From Dinoroseobacter sp034111085 (GTDB lineage Bacteria > Pseudomonadota > Alphaproteobacteria > Rhodobacterales > Rhodobacteraceae), in assembly GCA_034111085.1 (NCBI GenBank), contig JAWUXZ010000050.1, positions 1 through 45,628 on the forward strand: DNA of 45,628 nt. The letters run 5' to 3'. The notes under the pieces are model-generated. The model had not been told where the DNA came from, made no database searches, and was given only the letters and a program-made list of their open reading frames with translations. The position numbers were made by a program, and so were the translations under genes. Positions 26,060 through 35,203 of the stretch are shown here, in pieces. The number at the start of each line of letters is the position of its first letter. The first letter of the stretch is position 1.

Positions 26060-26928
26060 GGCAGGGATACCAAATACTTCGCAACCGCGGCTCGGTCAGA
26101 TGCAGGCAGTTGGGCATAGTTCTCGACGACCGCTTTCATCGAGCCGCCCGCCACGTCAAATTCAGGGGTAAACCCACTGTCGAGGTAATCTGTGATCTCC
26201 TCGGCGCTCCAACCCAACGCGCTTGGGTGGATGTTCGGAATGCGTCCGTCGCCTGACGGGTTCGGCCCGCCGGTCATCCATGAAGCGCGATCCAGCCCGC
26301 CAATTGCGTCGCGCGGCGTATGGCATTCAGCACAATGTCCGAGGGATTCGACGAGATATCGTCCGCGCTCCAGCTCGGGCGTTGCGGCGCCGGCGACCCA
26401 TTCTTCGGTCATGTAGCGCGCCTTCCAGATGCCAACTGCGCGGCGGATTGAGAAGGGAAATCCAACCTCATGGTCGGCTGACGGTGTTGCGTCTGCGGGC
26501 AGGGACTGCATGTAGCCGAATAGATCCGTTACATCCTGATCAGTCATGCGGTTGTAGCTGGCATATGGGAAGGCTGGAAAATAATGCGCGCCTTCGGGCG
26601 AGACGCCAAGGCGGACTGCGGTGGCGAACTCAGGAAGGTTCCATCCGCCAATACCAGCCTCGGGATCTTGCGAAATATTTGGCGATATGAAGGTGCCGAA
26701 TGGGCTGGTAATTCGGTAGCCGCCAGCAAGTGTCACTTTGTCGTCGCTGCCCGGTTTGGCGTGACATGAGCTACATCCCGAGGCCAAAAACACCTGCGCC
26801 CCGTTGTTGTTATCAGGTATCAGACGTGCAAGTGTCTCACCATCATCGCTCTTCGGGATGCTAACGGTCCATGCGACACCTGCACCTAGAAGAATAACCA
26901 ATGCAAGGGTTTGGAGGATAAACTTCAT
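26056..26928 (-). CDS. dihaem c-type cytochrome
   Basis: A 290-residue exported cytochrome with two CxxCH sites (CSSCH and CAECH). It has an N-terminal hydrophobic helix (residues 2-25) that may anchor it. Methionine ligands are plausible after each site. Similar dihaem proteins accompany dehydrogenases or sulfur and respiratory oxidation systems; the partner cannot be told here. Start ATG 26928 (MKFILQTL) has GGGG upstream; the upstream in-frame extension lacks a signal and overlaps the preceding gene. It lies 53 nt after the cytochrome c' gene and is probably co-transcribed. Confidence 0.88.
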   Translation of the reverse strand: MKFILQTLALVILLGAGVAWTVSIPKSDDGETLARLIPDNNNGAQVFLASGCSSCHAKPGSDDKVTLAGGYRITSPFGTFISPNISQDPEAGIGGWNLPEFATAVRLGVSPEGAHYFPAFPYASYNRMTDQDVTDLFGYMQSLPADATPSADHEVGFPFSIRRAVGIWKARYMTEEWVAGAATPELERGRYLVESLGHCAECHTPRDAIGGLDRASWMTGGPNPSGDGRIPNIHPSALGWSAEEITDYLDSGFTPEFDVAGGSMKAVVENYAQLPASDRAAVAKYLVSLP

Positions 26929-26981
26929 GTGGCCCCGCAAGTTGGGTGGCCCAAAAAGCCACCCCTGATTATGCGCCTTGA

Positions 26982-27446
26982 TTAACGCGATTTCTGGTAG
27001 GTAGCGTGACACGCACCACAGGTTCCGCCAAGTCCACGCATCGCCGCACCAATCGCGTCGGTACCTTCGCCAGCGGCGGCTTGCATGACCAAAGCTGCCT
27101 CACCAAAATCACTAAACTTTGCAAGGAAGTCATCGTAGTTTTCCCAGATTGCAGGCAGAGCTGCGGTGCCATCAACTGCGCCTGAATCCGAACCTTCCGG
27201 CCAAAGTGGTGCCATATTGAACTGCGATACGTTCACCAAGTTGTCAGCCGCAGCTTGCGCAAGTTCGGCATCATAGTCGATCCGACCGCGCACCATGCCT
27301 GCCAGAAGGCCCAAGCTAACGCCGTTCATTTGGAACATGCCTTGGCGAGCGGCGATTTGATTGTCGAAGTCTTGCGCTTGGGCAACGCTGCCAAAATTGA
27401 ATGCAGCACCCGCAATAAGGGCTGCGAGGGTATAACGAGGGATCAT
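26982..27446 (-). CDS. cytochrome c' / class II cytochrome c
   Basis: A 154-residue periplasmic four-helix-bundle cytochrome. Signal peptide ends at VAQA; the single haem site CGACH lies near the C-terminus (residues about 143-147), as in cytochromes c' and c-556. Such proteins bind NO or act in electron transfer. GGAGAC precedes the ATG. It forms a pair with the dihaem cytochrome gene downstream. Confidence 0.9.
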   Translation of the reverse strand: MIPRYTLAALIAGAAFNFGSVAQAQDFDNQIAARQGMFQMNGVSLGLLAGMVRGRIDYDAELAQAAADNLVNVSQFNMAPLWPEGSDSGAVDGTAALPAIWENYDDFLAKFSDFGEAALVMQAAAGEGTDAIGAAMRGLGGTCGACHATYQKSR

Positions 27447-27559
27447 CGGCTGTCTCCGTGGTTCAAATTACTTGAGGATGACAATAGGTCGCAGGCAGGC
27501 CGAGGCAACTCACTGGCGCGTGATCGGTGCAGATAAATGTGCGTACGGGCCTAATCTGG

Positions 27560-28705
27560 CTATTTTCCGCGCCAGATCCAGCCACCTCCGTAAACGCGCG
27601 ACGTATCCGGCCCGTAGAAAACGCAAGCTTGGCCGGGGCTTACGCCTTCTTCGGCGATGATCAACTCAATCGTTGCTTCTGTGGCCGAGATCGGGCGGAT
27701 GACTGCCTCGCGTGGCGGACGGGTGGAGCGGATTTTGACATCCAGCGTCCAAGCCTCAGCACTCTCGAAGGCCACATCGCCAAGCCAGTTGATCTCACGC
27801 ACTGGCACGATCCGCGTGGTTAACGCCTCTTTTGGACCGACAATAACATGGCGTGTGTTGGGGTCCAATTTGACCACATAAAGCGGTTCTTCCAGGCCGC
27901 CGATCCCGAGGCCACGCCGCTGCCCGACGGTATAGTGAATGACGCCGCCATGGGTGCCTAGAACCCGGCCATCAAGGTGGACGATATCACCGGGTTGCCC
28001 GGCACCCGGGCGCAGCTTTTCGATCACAGAGGCATAGTCGCCATTCGGCACAAAACAGATGTCCTGACTGTCGGGTTTGTCAGCGACTGCAAGTCCAAAT
28101 TGTGACGCCAGATCACGGGTTTCGGACTTGTTCTTCAAGTGACCGAGCGGGAAACGTAGGTAGTCTAATTGCTCGGCAGTGGTCGAGAATAAGAAGTAAC
28201 TTTGGTCGCGCACAGGATCGCCCGCGACATGCAACTCCACACCCTCGGGCCCCATCTTACGCTGAATATAATGCCCGGTCGCCATGCAATCGGCATCGAG
28301 ATCGCGCGCGGTATTCAGCAGGTCTTTGAACTTCACTCGCTCGTTACAGCGAATGCAGGGCACGGGGGTAGCACCTGCCAAATAGCTGTCGGCAAAATCG
28401 TCAATCACGGCCTCGCGGAAGGTGTTTTCATAGTCGAGCACGTAATGCGGAAAACCCATTTCCTCGGCGACGCGGCGCGCATCGTGGATATCGCGCCCGG
28501 CACAGCATGCGCCTTTCTTGGCGAGTGCGGCGCCGTGGTCATAAAGCTGAAGCGTCACGCCCACGACATCATAGCCCTCAGATGCCAGCTTGGCAGCGAC
28601 CACGCTAGAATCAACACCGCCGGACATTGCCACGACGACGCGTGTGTCGGCGGGCGCTTTGGCAAAGCCGAGCGAGTTCAGCGCCAGGGCGGTGTCCTTA
28701 GGCAT
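27560..28705 (-). CDS. mnmA: tRNA-specific 2-thiouridylase MnmA
   Basis: A 381-residue enzyme that thiolates U34 of tRNA-Lys, -Glu and -Gln. The ATP pyrophosphatase loop is AMSGGVDSSVVA. Catalytic cysteines lie in PVPCIRCNE and DSQDICFV. The C-terminal beta domain is complete. ATG 28705 (MPKDTALA) has GGAGAT at good spacing; the longer upstream open frame is not expected to be translated. It is divergent from sciP. Confidence 0.96.
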   Translation of the reverse strand: MPKDTALALNSLGFAKAPADTRVVVAMSGGVDSSVVAAKLASEGYDVVGVTLQLYDHGAALAKKGACCAGRDIHDARRVAEEMGFPHYVLDYENTFREAVIDDFADSYLAGATPVPCIRCNERVKFKDLLNTARDLDADCMATGHYIQRKMGPEGVELHVAGDPVRDQSYFLFSTTAEQLDYLRFPLGHLKNKSETRDLASQFGLAVADKPDSQDICFVPNGDYASVIEKLRPGAGQPGDIVHLDGRVLGTHGGVIHYTVGQRRGLGIGGLEEPLYVVKLDPNTRHVIVGPKEALTTRIVPVREINWLGDVAFESAEAWTLDVKIRSTRPPREAVIRPISATEATIELIIAEEGVSPGQACVFYGPDTSRVYGGGWIWRGK

Positions 28706-28847
28706 GGTGAGATCTCCGATGAATGAATTAGGGCTGAATATATGAAAACTTGAGACAATGCCAAGGGGAAGAGGCGTTGAGCGTTCATGCGTCTTTAAGG
28801 ACGATGGGCGAGGGTTCTGGTCAGAATCTATGAACGGAAGCACTGAC

Positions 28848-29123
28848 ATGTATCTCAAACGCAGCCGTGGACCAGCCGCGGTCACATTGCCCGATGGGCG
28901 AATCTTGTCACGATCAGATCTGCCTGATCCTGAAACCAGACGTTGGGTTGCCAGCAGGAAAGCCGCCGTTGTGCAGGCTGTGACCCATGGTTTGCTTAGC
29001 GTTGAAGACGCCTGTGACGTGTATTCTCTGTCAGAAGAGGAATTGGATGCATGGCGGCATGCTGTTGAAGAACATGGTGAAAAGGCCTTAAATCAACGCG
29101 GCTGCAGGCGTACCGACAGCTAG
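28848..29123 (+). CDS. sciP: CtrA inhibitor SciP (DUF1153), C-terminus altered by frameshift
   Basis: A small helix-turn-helix protein that binds CtrA or its promoters and limits CtrA-dependent transcription. The DUF1153 core is clear: RGPAAVTLPDGRILSRSDLP, TRRWVASRKAAVVQAV and GLLSVEDACDVYSLSEEEL. After GEKAL (about 29087) the frame gives NQRGCRRTDS and stops at 29123. The -1 frame gives LKSTRLQAYRQL, the usual SciP ending, and stops at 29149. One base, probably a C in GGCC, seems to be missing. ATG 28848 has GGAAG 7 nt upstream; ATG 28830 is possible. ctrA lies downstream. Confidence 0.88.
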   Translation: MYLKRSRGPAAVTLPDGRILSRSDLPDPETRRWVASRKAAVVQAVTHGLLSVEDACDVYSLSEEELDAWRHAVEEHGEKALNQRGCRRTDS

Positions 29124-29149
29124 AAAACACCGTATTGCACACCGACTAG
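29087..29149 (+). pseudogene. sciP: out-of-frame conserved C-terminus of sciP
   Basis: Read from 29087 in the -1 frame, this stretch encodes LKSTRLQAYRQLENTVLHTD and then TAG. The TRLQ-YRQL pattern is the standard end of Rhodobacterales DUF1153 proteins. Restoring one base at GGCC (29084-29087) would give a protein of about 100 residues. Confidence 0.7.
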
Positions 29150-29187
29150 ACAACTATAGGTTGTAAGTGATACGAATTTTGCTGTGA

Positions 29188-29202
29188 GTAACCTGTGATT
29201 AA
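29188..29202 (+). promoter_or_regulatory. CtrA-box-like site upstream of ctrA
   Basis: GTAA-N7-TTAA (spacer CCTGTGA), one mismatch from the CtrA consensus TTAA-N7-TTAA, about 58 nt before the ctrA ATG. Autoregulation of ctrA through such boxes is well known in Caulobacter; here it is inferred from the motif. Confidence 0.5.
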
Positions 29203-29259
29203 CCATTTGTGGACCACCCTAGGGCAGCGAGACGAGCCACCAACGGAGGCCAGAGGCCA

Positions 29260-29973
29260 ATGCGCGTTCTAATGATCGAAGATGACCCCAGTACTGCCAA
29301 GAGCATCGAATTGATGCTGACCCATGCGAACCTGAATGTTTACGGAACCGATATGGGGGAAGAGGGCATCGATTTGGCCCGCCTTTATGACTACGATTTG
29401 ATTCTGCTCGACCTCGATCTGCCCGATATGACCGGGCATGAGGTGCTGCGTCAGCTGCGTTTGTCGCGGATCGAGACGCCTATTTTGATCCTGTCAGGGT
29501 CCGATGATACCGAAAGTAAGATCAAGGGCTTTGGGTTTGGGGCAGATGACTACCTGACGAAACCCTTCCACCGCGAAGAACTGGTCGCGCGAATTCACGC
29601 GATTATCCGGCGGTCCAAGGGGCATGCGCAGTCTGTCATCCATACAGGCAAGATTTGCGTGAACCTCGATGCCAAAACTGTCGAGGTCGACAGCGAGCCT
29701 GTGCACCTGACAGGCAAAGAATATCAGATGCTTGAGCTGCTGAGCCTGCGAAAAGGCACGACGCTGACCAAAGAAATGTTCCTCAACCACCTTTATGGCG
29801 GCATGGACGAGCCTGAGTTGAAGATCATCGACGTGTTTATCTGCAAACTGCGTAAGAAGCTCAGCCTTGCGACAAAAGGCGAGAACTATATCGAGACGGT
29901 TTGGGGACGCGGATACGTGCTGCGTGATCCAAGTGCGCAGACGGTGTCCGAGCCACTCTACGCCACTGGATAG
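29260..29973 (+). CDS. ctrA: cell-cycle response regulator CtrA
   Basis: A 237-residue OmpR-type response regulator. Receiver domain begins MRVLMIEDDPSTAKSIELML; the phosphorylated Asp51 is in LLDLDLPDM and the conserved Lys in DDYLTKPF. The C-terminal winged helix is EYQMLELLSLRKGTTLTKEM, ending GRGYVLRDP. In Rhodobacterales CtrA controls motility, gene transfer agents and related processes rather than being essential. ATG 29260 has GGAGG upstream. SciP, its antagonist, is encoded just upstream in the same direction. Confidence 0.97.
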   Translation: MRVLMIEDDPSTAKSIELMLTHANLNVYGTDMGEEGIDLARLYDYDLILLDLDLPDMTGHEVLRQLRLSRIETPILILSGSDDTESKIKGFGFGADDYLTKPFHREELVARIHAIIRRSKGHAQSVIHTGKICVNLDAKTVEVDSEPVHLTGKEYQMLELLSLRKGTTLTKEMFLNHLYGGMDEPELKIIDVFICKLRKKLSLATKGENYIETVWGRGYVLRDPSAQTVSEPLYATG

Positions 29974-30038
29974 CTGAGGCCACTGGACCTCGCCCGTGCT
30001 GCCGCCTAAATCAGACAGGCAAAGCAGCGGGGCGGGCC

Positions 30039-32153
30039 ATGGCCGACACAAGCATCAACGCATTAAGTGAAAGTGAGGCCGCCAGTGAATTGGCGCGTCT
30101 TGCTGAGGCTTTGCGGGATGCGGATACGGCCTATCACGGCGATGATGCGCCAACTTTGTCCGATGCCGACTACGATGCGTTGAAGCGTCGTAATGCTGGG
30201 ATTGAAGAACAGTTTCCTAGATTGAAGCGCGCCGATAGCCCCAGCGAAAGCGTCGGTGCGCGGCCTTCGGACGGGTTTTCCAAGACAAAACATGCCGTGC
30301 GGATGATGTCGCTGGCCAACGCATTCTGCGGCGAGGATGTGGAAGAGTTCGTCTCTGGTATCCGAAAGTTTCTGGGCCTTGCACCTGATGTGCCGCTCGA
30401 GTTCACCGCAGAGCCTAAGATCGACGGGCTATCGCTGTCGCTGCGCTATGAGAACGGCGTGCTGGTCCAAGCGGCCACACGCGGTGACGGCGAGACCGGT
30501 GAAAACGTCACCGCGAACGCCCGCACGATCACCGATATTCCGCAAATGCTGTCCGGCGCACCCGATATCTTAGAGGTGCGCGGCGAAGTCTATATGCACC
30601 ACGACGACTTCGGCACGCTGAACAAAACACAAGAAGCTGCCGGGAACAAAACCTTTGCCAATCCGCGCAATGCAGCTGCCGGATCGCTGCGCCAACTTGA
30701 TCCCAACATCACCAAATCCCGTCCGCTGCGGTTTTTCGCATATGCGTGGGGCGAGATATCCGCCCCGTTGGCTGAGACCCAGATGGAGGCGATTAAACGG
30801 CTGAAAACGCTTGGGTTTCAAACTAACCCTCTGACTGCGACCTGCGAAAGCGCAGTAAGTCTGCAGATCCATTATGCGCAGATAGAGCAGAGGCGCGCGA
30901 CGCTCGGCTACGATATCGACGGCGTAGTCTATAAAGTCGATGATCTCGGCTTTCAGCGCCGCCTCGGGCTACGCTCGACCACGCCCCGTTGGGCAATTGC
31001 TCATAAATTTGCTGCCGAACTTGCTTGGACTTGGCTTGACGCGATCGAGATTCAGGTCGGACGCACGGGCGCGCTTAGCCCCGTCGCGCGGTTGCAGCCA
31101 GTCACAGTCGGCGGGGTCGTTGTGTCCAACGCGACGCTGCACAACGAGGATTACATCGCCGGGCGCGATTCGAAAGGTGCCGAGATTCGCGAAGGTCGCG
31201 ATATTCGGGTTGGAGATTGGGTGCAGGTCTACCGGGCGGGCGATGTGATCCCTAAAATTAGGGATGTTGATCTCAACAAGCGCGGGGATGACAGTGTGTC
31301 GTTCACCTTCCCAGACACCTGCCCAGAATGCGGATCTGACGCGCTGCGCGAGCCGGAAGATTCTGTGCGCAGGTGTTCGGGAGGCTTGATTTGCCCGGCG
31401 CAAGCCATTGAAAAATTGAAACACTTTGTTGGACGAGCGGCGTTTGATATTGAAGGCCTCGGGGCAAAACAGGTTGAGCAGTTCTACAAGGACGGCTGGA
31501 TCGCCGAGCCGCACGACATCTTCCAATTGCAAAACAACTACGGCAGCGGGGTCATGCAGCTTAAGAATCTCGAAGGCTGGGGCGAGCGGAGTGCAGAAAA
31601 ACTGTTCCAAGCCATTGATGAAAAACGCTACATCCCGTTTGCGCGCTTCCTGTTTGGCCTCGGCATTCGGCATTTGGGCGAAGTCACTTCCGGCCTGATC
31701 GCCGTCCATTTCGGATCGCTAGAGGCGTTGATCGATGTGTTGGAGCGCGCGCCTGAAGATGAGACCGCGATGGCTGATTTGCTAAGCATCGACGGAGTTG
31801 GCCAAGTCATGGCCGGTGCGCTTATTGCCGCGTTTCACCCGTCGAGCGCCGAGCGGGCGTCCATTGAACGACTGCGGGGTGTGATCACAATAGAGCCTGC
31901 GACCGCTCAGGCCAAGTCCGACAGCCCAGTTGCCGGAAAAATCGTGGTCTTCACCGGCACGCTCGAAACTCTGACCCGCGCAGAAGCCAAGGCCGGCGCA
32001 GAAGCGCTCGGCGCGAAAGTCGCGGGGTCCGTGTCGGCCAAGACCGATATCCTCGTGGCCGGACCGGGCGCGGGATCGAAGGCGGCAAAGGCCGAGGCAC
32101 TTGGCGTGCAAACCCTCGACGAGGCCGGTTGGCGCGCATTGATCGGCACCTAG
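30039..32153 (+). CDS. ligA: NAD-dependent DNA ligase
   Basis: A 704-residue ligase with all domains: Ia region (YHGDDAPTLSDADYDAL), adenylation Lys127 in EPKIDGLSLS, OB fold, a four-Cys zinc finger (CPECGSD, then CSGGLICPAQ), helix-hairpin-helix repeats and a C-terminal BRCT domain (residues about 620-700). It joins nicks in replication and repair. Its stop is directly followed by the recG start, so the two form an operon. Confidence 0.97.
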   Translation: MADTSINALSESEAASELARLAEALRDADTAYHGDDAPTLSDADYDALKRRNAGIEEQFPRLKRADSPSESVGARPSDGFSKTKHAVRMMSLANAFCGEDVEEFVSGIRKFLGLAPDVPLEFTAEPKIDGLSLSLRYENGVLVQAATRGDGETGENVTANARTITDIPQMLSGAPDILEVRGEVYMHHDDFGTLNKTQEAAGNKTFANPRNAAAGSLRQLDPNITKSRPLRFFAYAWGEISAPLAETQMEAIKRLKTLGFQTNPLTATCESAVSLQIHYAQIEQRRATLGYDIDGVVYKVDDLGFQRRLGLRSTTPRWAIAHKFAAELAWTWLDAIEIQVGRTGALSPVARLQPVTVGGVVVSNATLHNEDYIAGRDSKGAEIREGRDIRVGDWVQVYRAGDVIPKIRDVDLNKRGDDSVSFTFPDTCPECGSDALREPEDSVRRCSGGLICPAQAIEKLKHFVGRAAFDIEGLGAKQVEQFYKDGWIAEPHDIFQLQNNYGSGVMQLKNLEGWGERSAEKLFQAIDEKRYIPFARFLFGLGIRHLGEVTSGLIAVHFGSLEALIDVLERAPEDETAMADLLSIDGVGQVMAGALIAAFHPSSAERASIERLRGVITIEPATAQAKSDSPVAGKIVVFTGTLETLTRAEAKAGAEALGAKVAGSVSAKTDILVAGPGAGSKAAKAEALGVQTLDEAGWRALIGT

Positions 32154-34244
32154 ATGGGCACTCGGCCCGATATCCTGTTTCCGCTTTTTGCAGCGCTGGA
32201 CACGTTGCCGGGCATTGGCGAGCGGACTGCAAAGTCGCTTGCTGGGCTGAATGTCGAAGTGCCGCGCGACTTTCTTTATACGCTGCCTCAGTCCGGGATA
32301 TCGCGACAACCTGTTGAAAGCGTGACGGAAGTTCCGCTTCCTGCAACGGTCACTGTGCGTATCACCGTGCGTCGCCACCTGCCTGCTGCTAGCAAAGGCC
32401 GTCCGCACCGGGTGGAGGTTGAGGACGCCACGACGCGCTTCTTTTTGGTGTTTTTCCATGCGCGGGGCGACTATCTAGATACGCTTTTGCCTGCCGGACA
32501 GGAGCGGATCGTGTCTGGCCGCGTGGAACTTTACGATGGCGTCGCACAGATGACGCATCCCGATCACGTGCTGCGGATTGATCAGGCAAGCGACTTGCCC
32601 GAGTTCGAGCCCGTCTATCCGTTAACCCAAGGTGTGACACAAAAGACGATGGCAAAGGCCGTCGCGGCGTCATTGCAGCGTGCCCCCGCCCTTTTGCCTT
32701 GGATTGATCCGCCGTTGCAGGCCAAGCATCAATGGCCCGATTGGCAGGAGGCGTTAACGTTAGCCCATCACCCGAAAGCGATGGGGGATTTGGCAAGTGG
32801 AACGCCTGCGCGGATGCGGTTGGCATATGACGAGTTTTTCGCGCATCAGTTAACCTTAGCCCTTGCTCGCGCGGCGCGGCGCAAATCGCCGGGAATTTCC
32901 AGTATGGGCAACGGTACGTTAACCGACCCAGTTTTGGCAGCTTTGCCGTACCGACCAACTTCGGCTCAGCTGCGCGCGATCGGCGAAGTTGCAAAAGATT
33001 TGGCTTTGCCCAATCGCATGAACCGTCTGCTGCAAGGCGACGTGGGGTCGGGCAAAACGCTCGTGGCACTCGCGGCGATGTTGATCGTGGTCGAGGCTAG
33101 TGGACAAGCCGTCATGATGGCGCCAACCGAAGTGCTCGCGCGCCAACATTACGCATCATTGGTGGATTTGGCCGCAGCAGTTGGCGTCCAGATTGAGGTT
33201 CTGACCGGACGCGACAAAGGCGCAGGTCGCGCGGCCAAACTTGCGGACCTTGCGTCGGGCACGATCCATATCCTCGTTGGTACCCATGCAGTCTTCCAAA
33301 AAGATGTTTTTTTCCAAGAGCTTCGACTCGCCGTCATTGATGAACAGCATCGATTTGGCGTTCGTGAGCGTATGCAGCTTGGCCAAAAGGGGAAGGCCGT
33401 TGACGTCCTTGTTATGACGGCCACGCCAATTCCGCGCAGCCTAGCATTGACGCAATACGGGGATATGGATGTCTCGGTTTTAGATGAAAAACCTGCCGGA
33501 CGGAAGCCGATTACAACGGCCTTGATTGCTGCGACGCGGCTTGACGACGTCATGGCTAACTTAGCGCGTGCGCTTGAGAACGGTCAACAGGCTTACTGGG
33601 TGTGTCCACTTGTTGAAGAAAGCGAGACGCTCGAATTGACCGCCGCCGAGGAGCGCTTCAAGGGGCTGCGCGCGCGGTTTGGCGAAGATACGGTGGCGCT
33701 CGTTCATGGTCAGATGGCACCGGCGGAAAAAGATGCTGCGATGGCGGCGTTCCAGTCTGGCACCCGACAGGTCCTCGTCGCCACAACGGTGATTGAGGTC
33801 GGCGTCGACGTGCCCAACGCATCAATCATGGTTATTGAGGGGGCAGAGCGGTTTGGCTTGGCGCAGCTTCATCAGTTGCGTGGGCGAGTCGGGCGCGGGT
33901 CGGCCAAGTCCTCCTGCTTGCTGATGTATACAGCGCCACTGGGCGAGACTGCGCGTAAGCGCTTGGAACTTATGCGAGAAACCGAAGATGGCTTTCTGAT
34001 TGCTGAGACTGACCTCGAGATGCGCGGTGCCGGGGACGTCATTGGCACCGTGCAATCAGGTCTGCCGCGCTTCCGAGTTGCGGATCTCGAGACACAATCA
34101 GCGTTAATGGAGGTCGCCCGAGACGATGCCCGTGCGCTTTTGGTTAACGACCCACAGCTAGAGAGCGCGCGCGGGCAGGCGGCGCGGCTTCTTCTTTGGT
34201 TGATGGGGCAGGACGAAGCAATCCGTTTAATTTCAGTTGGTTAA
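32154..34244 (+). CDS. recG: ATP-dependent DNA helicase RecG
   Basis: A 696-residue superfamily 2 helicase that reverses stalled forks and processes branched DNA. The N-terminal wedge OB-fold domain is followed by Walker A GDVGSGKT, the DEQH box (VIDEQHRFGVRERMQ), MTATPIPRSL and motif VI QLRGRVGRG. The C-terminus (LLWLMGQDEAIRLISVG) is the standard end. ATG starts immediately after the ligA TAG. Confidence 0.97.
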   Translation: MGTRPDILFPLFAALDTLPGIGERTAKSLAGLNVEVPRDFLYTLPQSGISRQPVESVTEVPLPATVTVRITVRRHLPAASKGRPHRVEVEDATTRFFLVFFHARGDYLDTLLPAGQERIVSGRVELYDGVAQMTHPDHVLRIDQASDLPEFEPVYPLTQGVTQKTMAKAVAASLQRAPALLPWIDPPLQAKHQWPDWQEALTLAHHPKAMGDLASGTPARMRLAYDEFFAHQLTLALARAARRKSPGISSMGNGTLTDPVLAALPYRPTSAQLRAIGEVAKDLALPNRMNRLLQGDVGSGKTLVALAAMLIVVEASGQAVMMAPTEVLARQHYASLVDLAAAVGVQIEVLTGRDKGAGRAAKLADLASGTIHILVGTHAVFQKDVFFQELRLAVIDEQHRFGVRERMQLGQKGKAVDVLVMTATPIPRSLALTQYGDMDVSVLDEKPAGRKPITTALIAATRLDDVMANLARALENGQQAYWVCPLVEESETLELTAAEERFKGLRARFGEDTVALVHGQMAPAEKDAAMAAFQSGTRQVLVATTVIEVGVDVPNASIMVIEGAERFGLAQLHQLRGRVGRGSAKSSCLLMYTAPLGETARKRLELMRETEDGFLIAETDLEMRGAGDVIGTVQSGLPRFRVADLETQSALMEVARDDARALLVNDPQLESARGQAARLLLWLMGQDEAIRLISVG

Positions 34245-34362
34245 CGAATTTCTGGCCCGAATGTTCCGTTTTGAACCCTTTTTGTTCTCATAAAGTTCTT
34301 TACTTTGGTTAACGGAGGTGAGAACAAAGGTGCAACAAGTTAATGCTGACGGAGTGCCCATC

Positions 34363-34482
34363 ATGTCTCGCCTCAAGAACCTCGCTAAAGCTGCCCCCCT
34401 CGACACCGCCCAAGATGTGATTGGTGTTTTGGCAATCGCAGGGCTTCTTTGCGTCGTGCTATATTTGCCTGCTTTGGCCTAG
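34363..34482 (+). CDS. very small membrane protein, 39 residues
   Basis: ATG 34363 to TAG 34480-34482 encodes MSRLKNLAKAAPLDTAQDVI followed by a hydrophobic segment of about 18 residues ending LYLPALA. GGAG at 34351-34354 lies 8 nt upstream, and a strong terminator follows at 34612. An in-frame GTG at 34330 would add 11 residues. I do not recognise a named family. Good start signals, a clean transmembrane helix and its own terminator make a real gene likely. Confidence 0.6.
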   Translation: MSRLKNLAKAAPLDTAQDVIGVLAIAGLLCVVLYLPALA

Positions 34483-34611
34483 TTTTCGGTTCTGCCTGCG
34501 GTCTGTTTTGGTCGAACCATCCCCTACCCCCAATTGGGGCGTCGCACAGTCTTGTCCCCATCAGTGACCCTGCGAATTTTGGTTTGACCTCTGCAAACAG
34601 ATACGCCACTG

Positions 34612-34644
34612 ACCGCCGCGCCTAATTGGTGCGGCGGTTTTTTT
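34612..34644 (+). terminator. strong rho-independent terminator
   Basis: An 11-bp stem ACCGCCGCGCC / GGTGCGGCGGT with loop TAATT (34612-34638) runs into seven T (34638-34644). It ends transcription of the small gene at 34363 or readthrough from recG. It also lies just beyond the 3' end of the convergent NifU-like gene. Confidence 0.85.
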
Positions 34645-34659
34645 ACTTAAAACAATTAG

Positions 34660-35124
34660 TTATGCGCAATCGGCTTGGCTGAGCTGTTGCATCGCGTCCA
34701 AAGTCGCCTCAATCGCCAACATGATGGAAGCATGGCGATTGCCGAACGCGCGGGCCGGCAACAACACTTCGTATTCGCCAAAGGGGGCATCCGGAACCGG
34801 GCCATCCTCTTTCAACATCGCAGACAGTTGATCGCGAAGCATGCAGATATCCGCATGGCTGCGTCCAACCACATGCTGTCCCAAGATCGAGGCACTCGCC
34901 TGACCGAGCGCGCAGGCTTTCACATCTTGACCAAAATCCTTAATCAAACCGTCCATTAACGTTAAGTCCACGGTCACGGTTGATCCACAAAGCGGAGCAC
35001 GTTTGCGGACAGACGCATCCGGTTGCGCCAGACGGCTGGTTAATGGAATCTCGGTCGCAAGCGCCAAAATGCGCGCCGAGTAAAGCTTCAATAGATCGCT
35101 TTCAGTTCCAGAATTTGAAGCCAT
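34660..35124 (-). CDS. NifU/IscU-like iron-sulfur cluster scaffold protein
   Basis: A 154-residue protein of the IscU/SufU fold: LYSARILALATEIPLT, then APLCGSTVTVDL and KACALGQASASILGQH, with Cys in both motifs. The third scaffold cysteine is not at the usual place: there is DICMLRDQL but no clear late HC pair, so its cluster chemistry may differ. Such stand-alone proteins are common in alphaproteobacteria. ATG 35124 (MASNSG) has AAAGGA upstream. It is divergent from hisI. Confidence 0.85.
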   Translation of the reverse strand: MASNSGTESDLLKLYSARILALATEIPLTSRLAQPDASVRKRAPLCGSTVTVDLTLMDGLIKDFGQDVKACALGQASASILGQHVVGRSHADICMLRDQLSAMLKEDGPVPDAPFGEYEVLLPARAFGNRHASIMLAIEATLDAMQQLSQADCA

Positions 35125-35203
35125 GCGCAGTCCTTTGTCCTTGATCGGAACGGAAATTCCGGTCACAGCGGGGCGATCCAAAACCCCAGAAAGGTGAGAT
35201 CAT

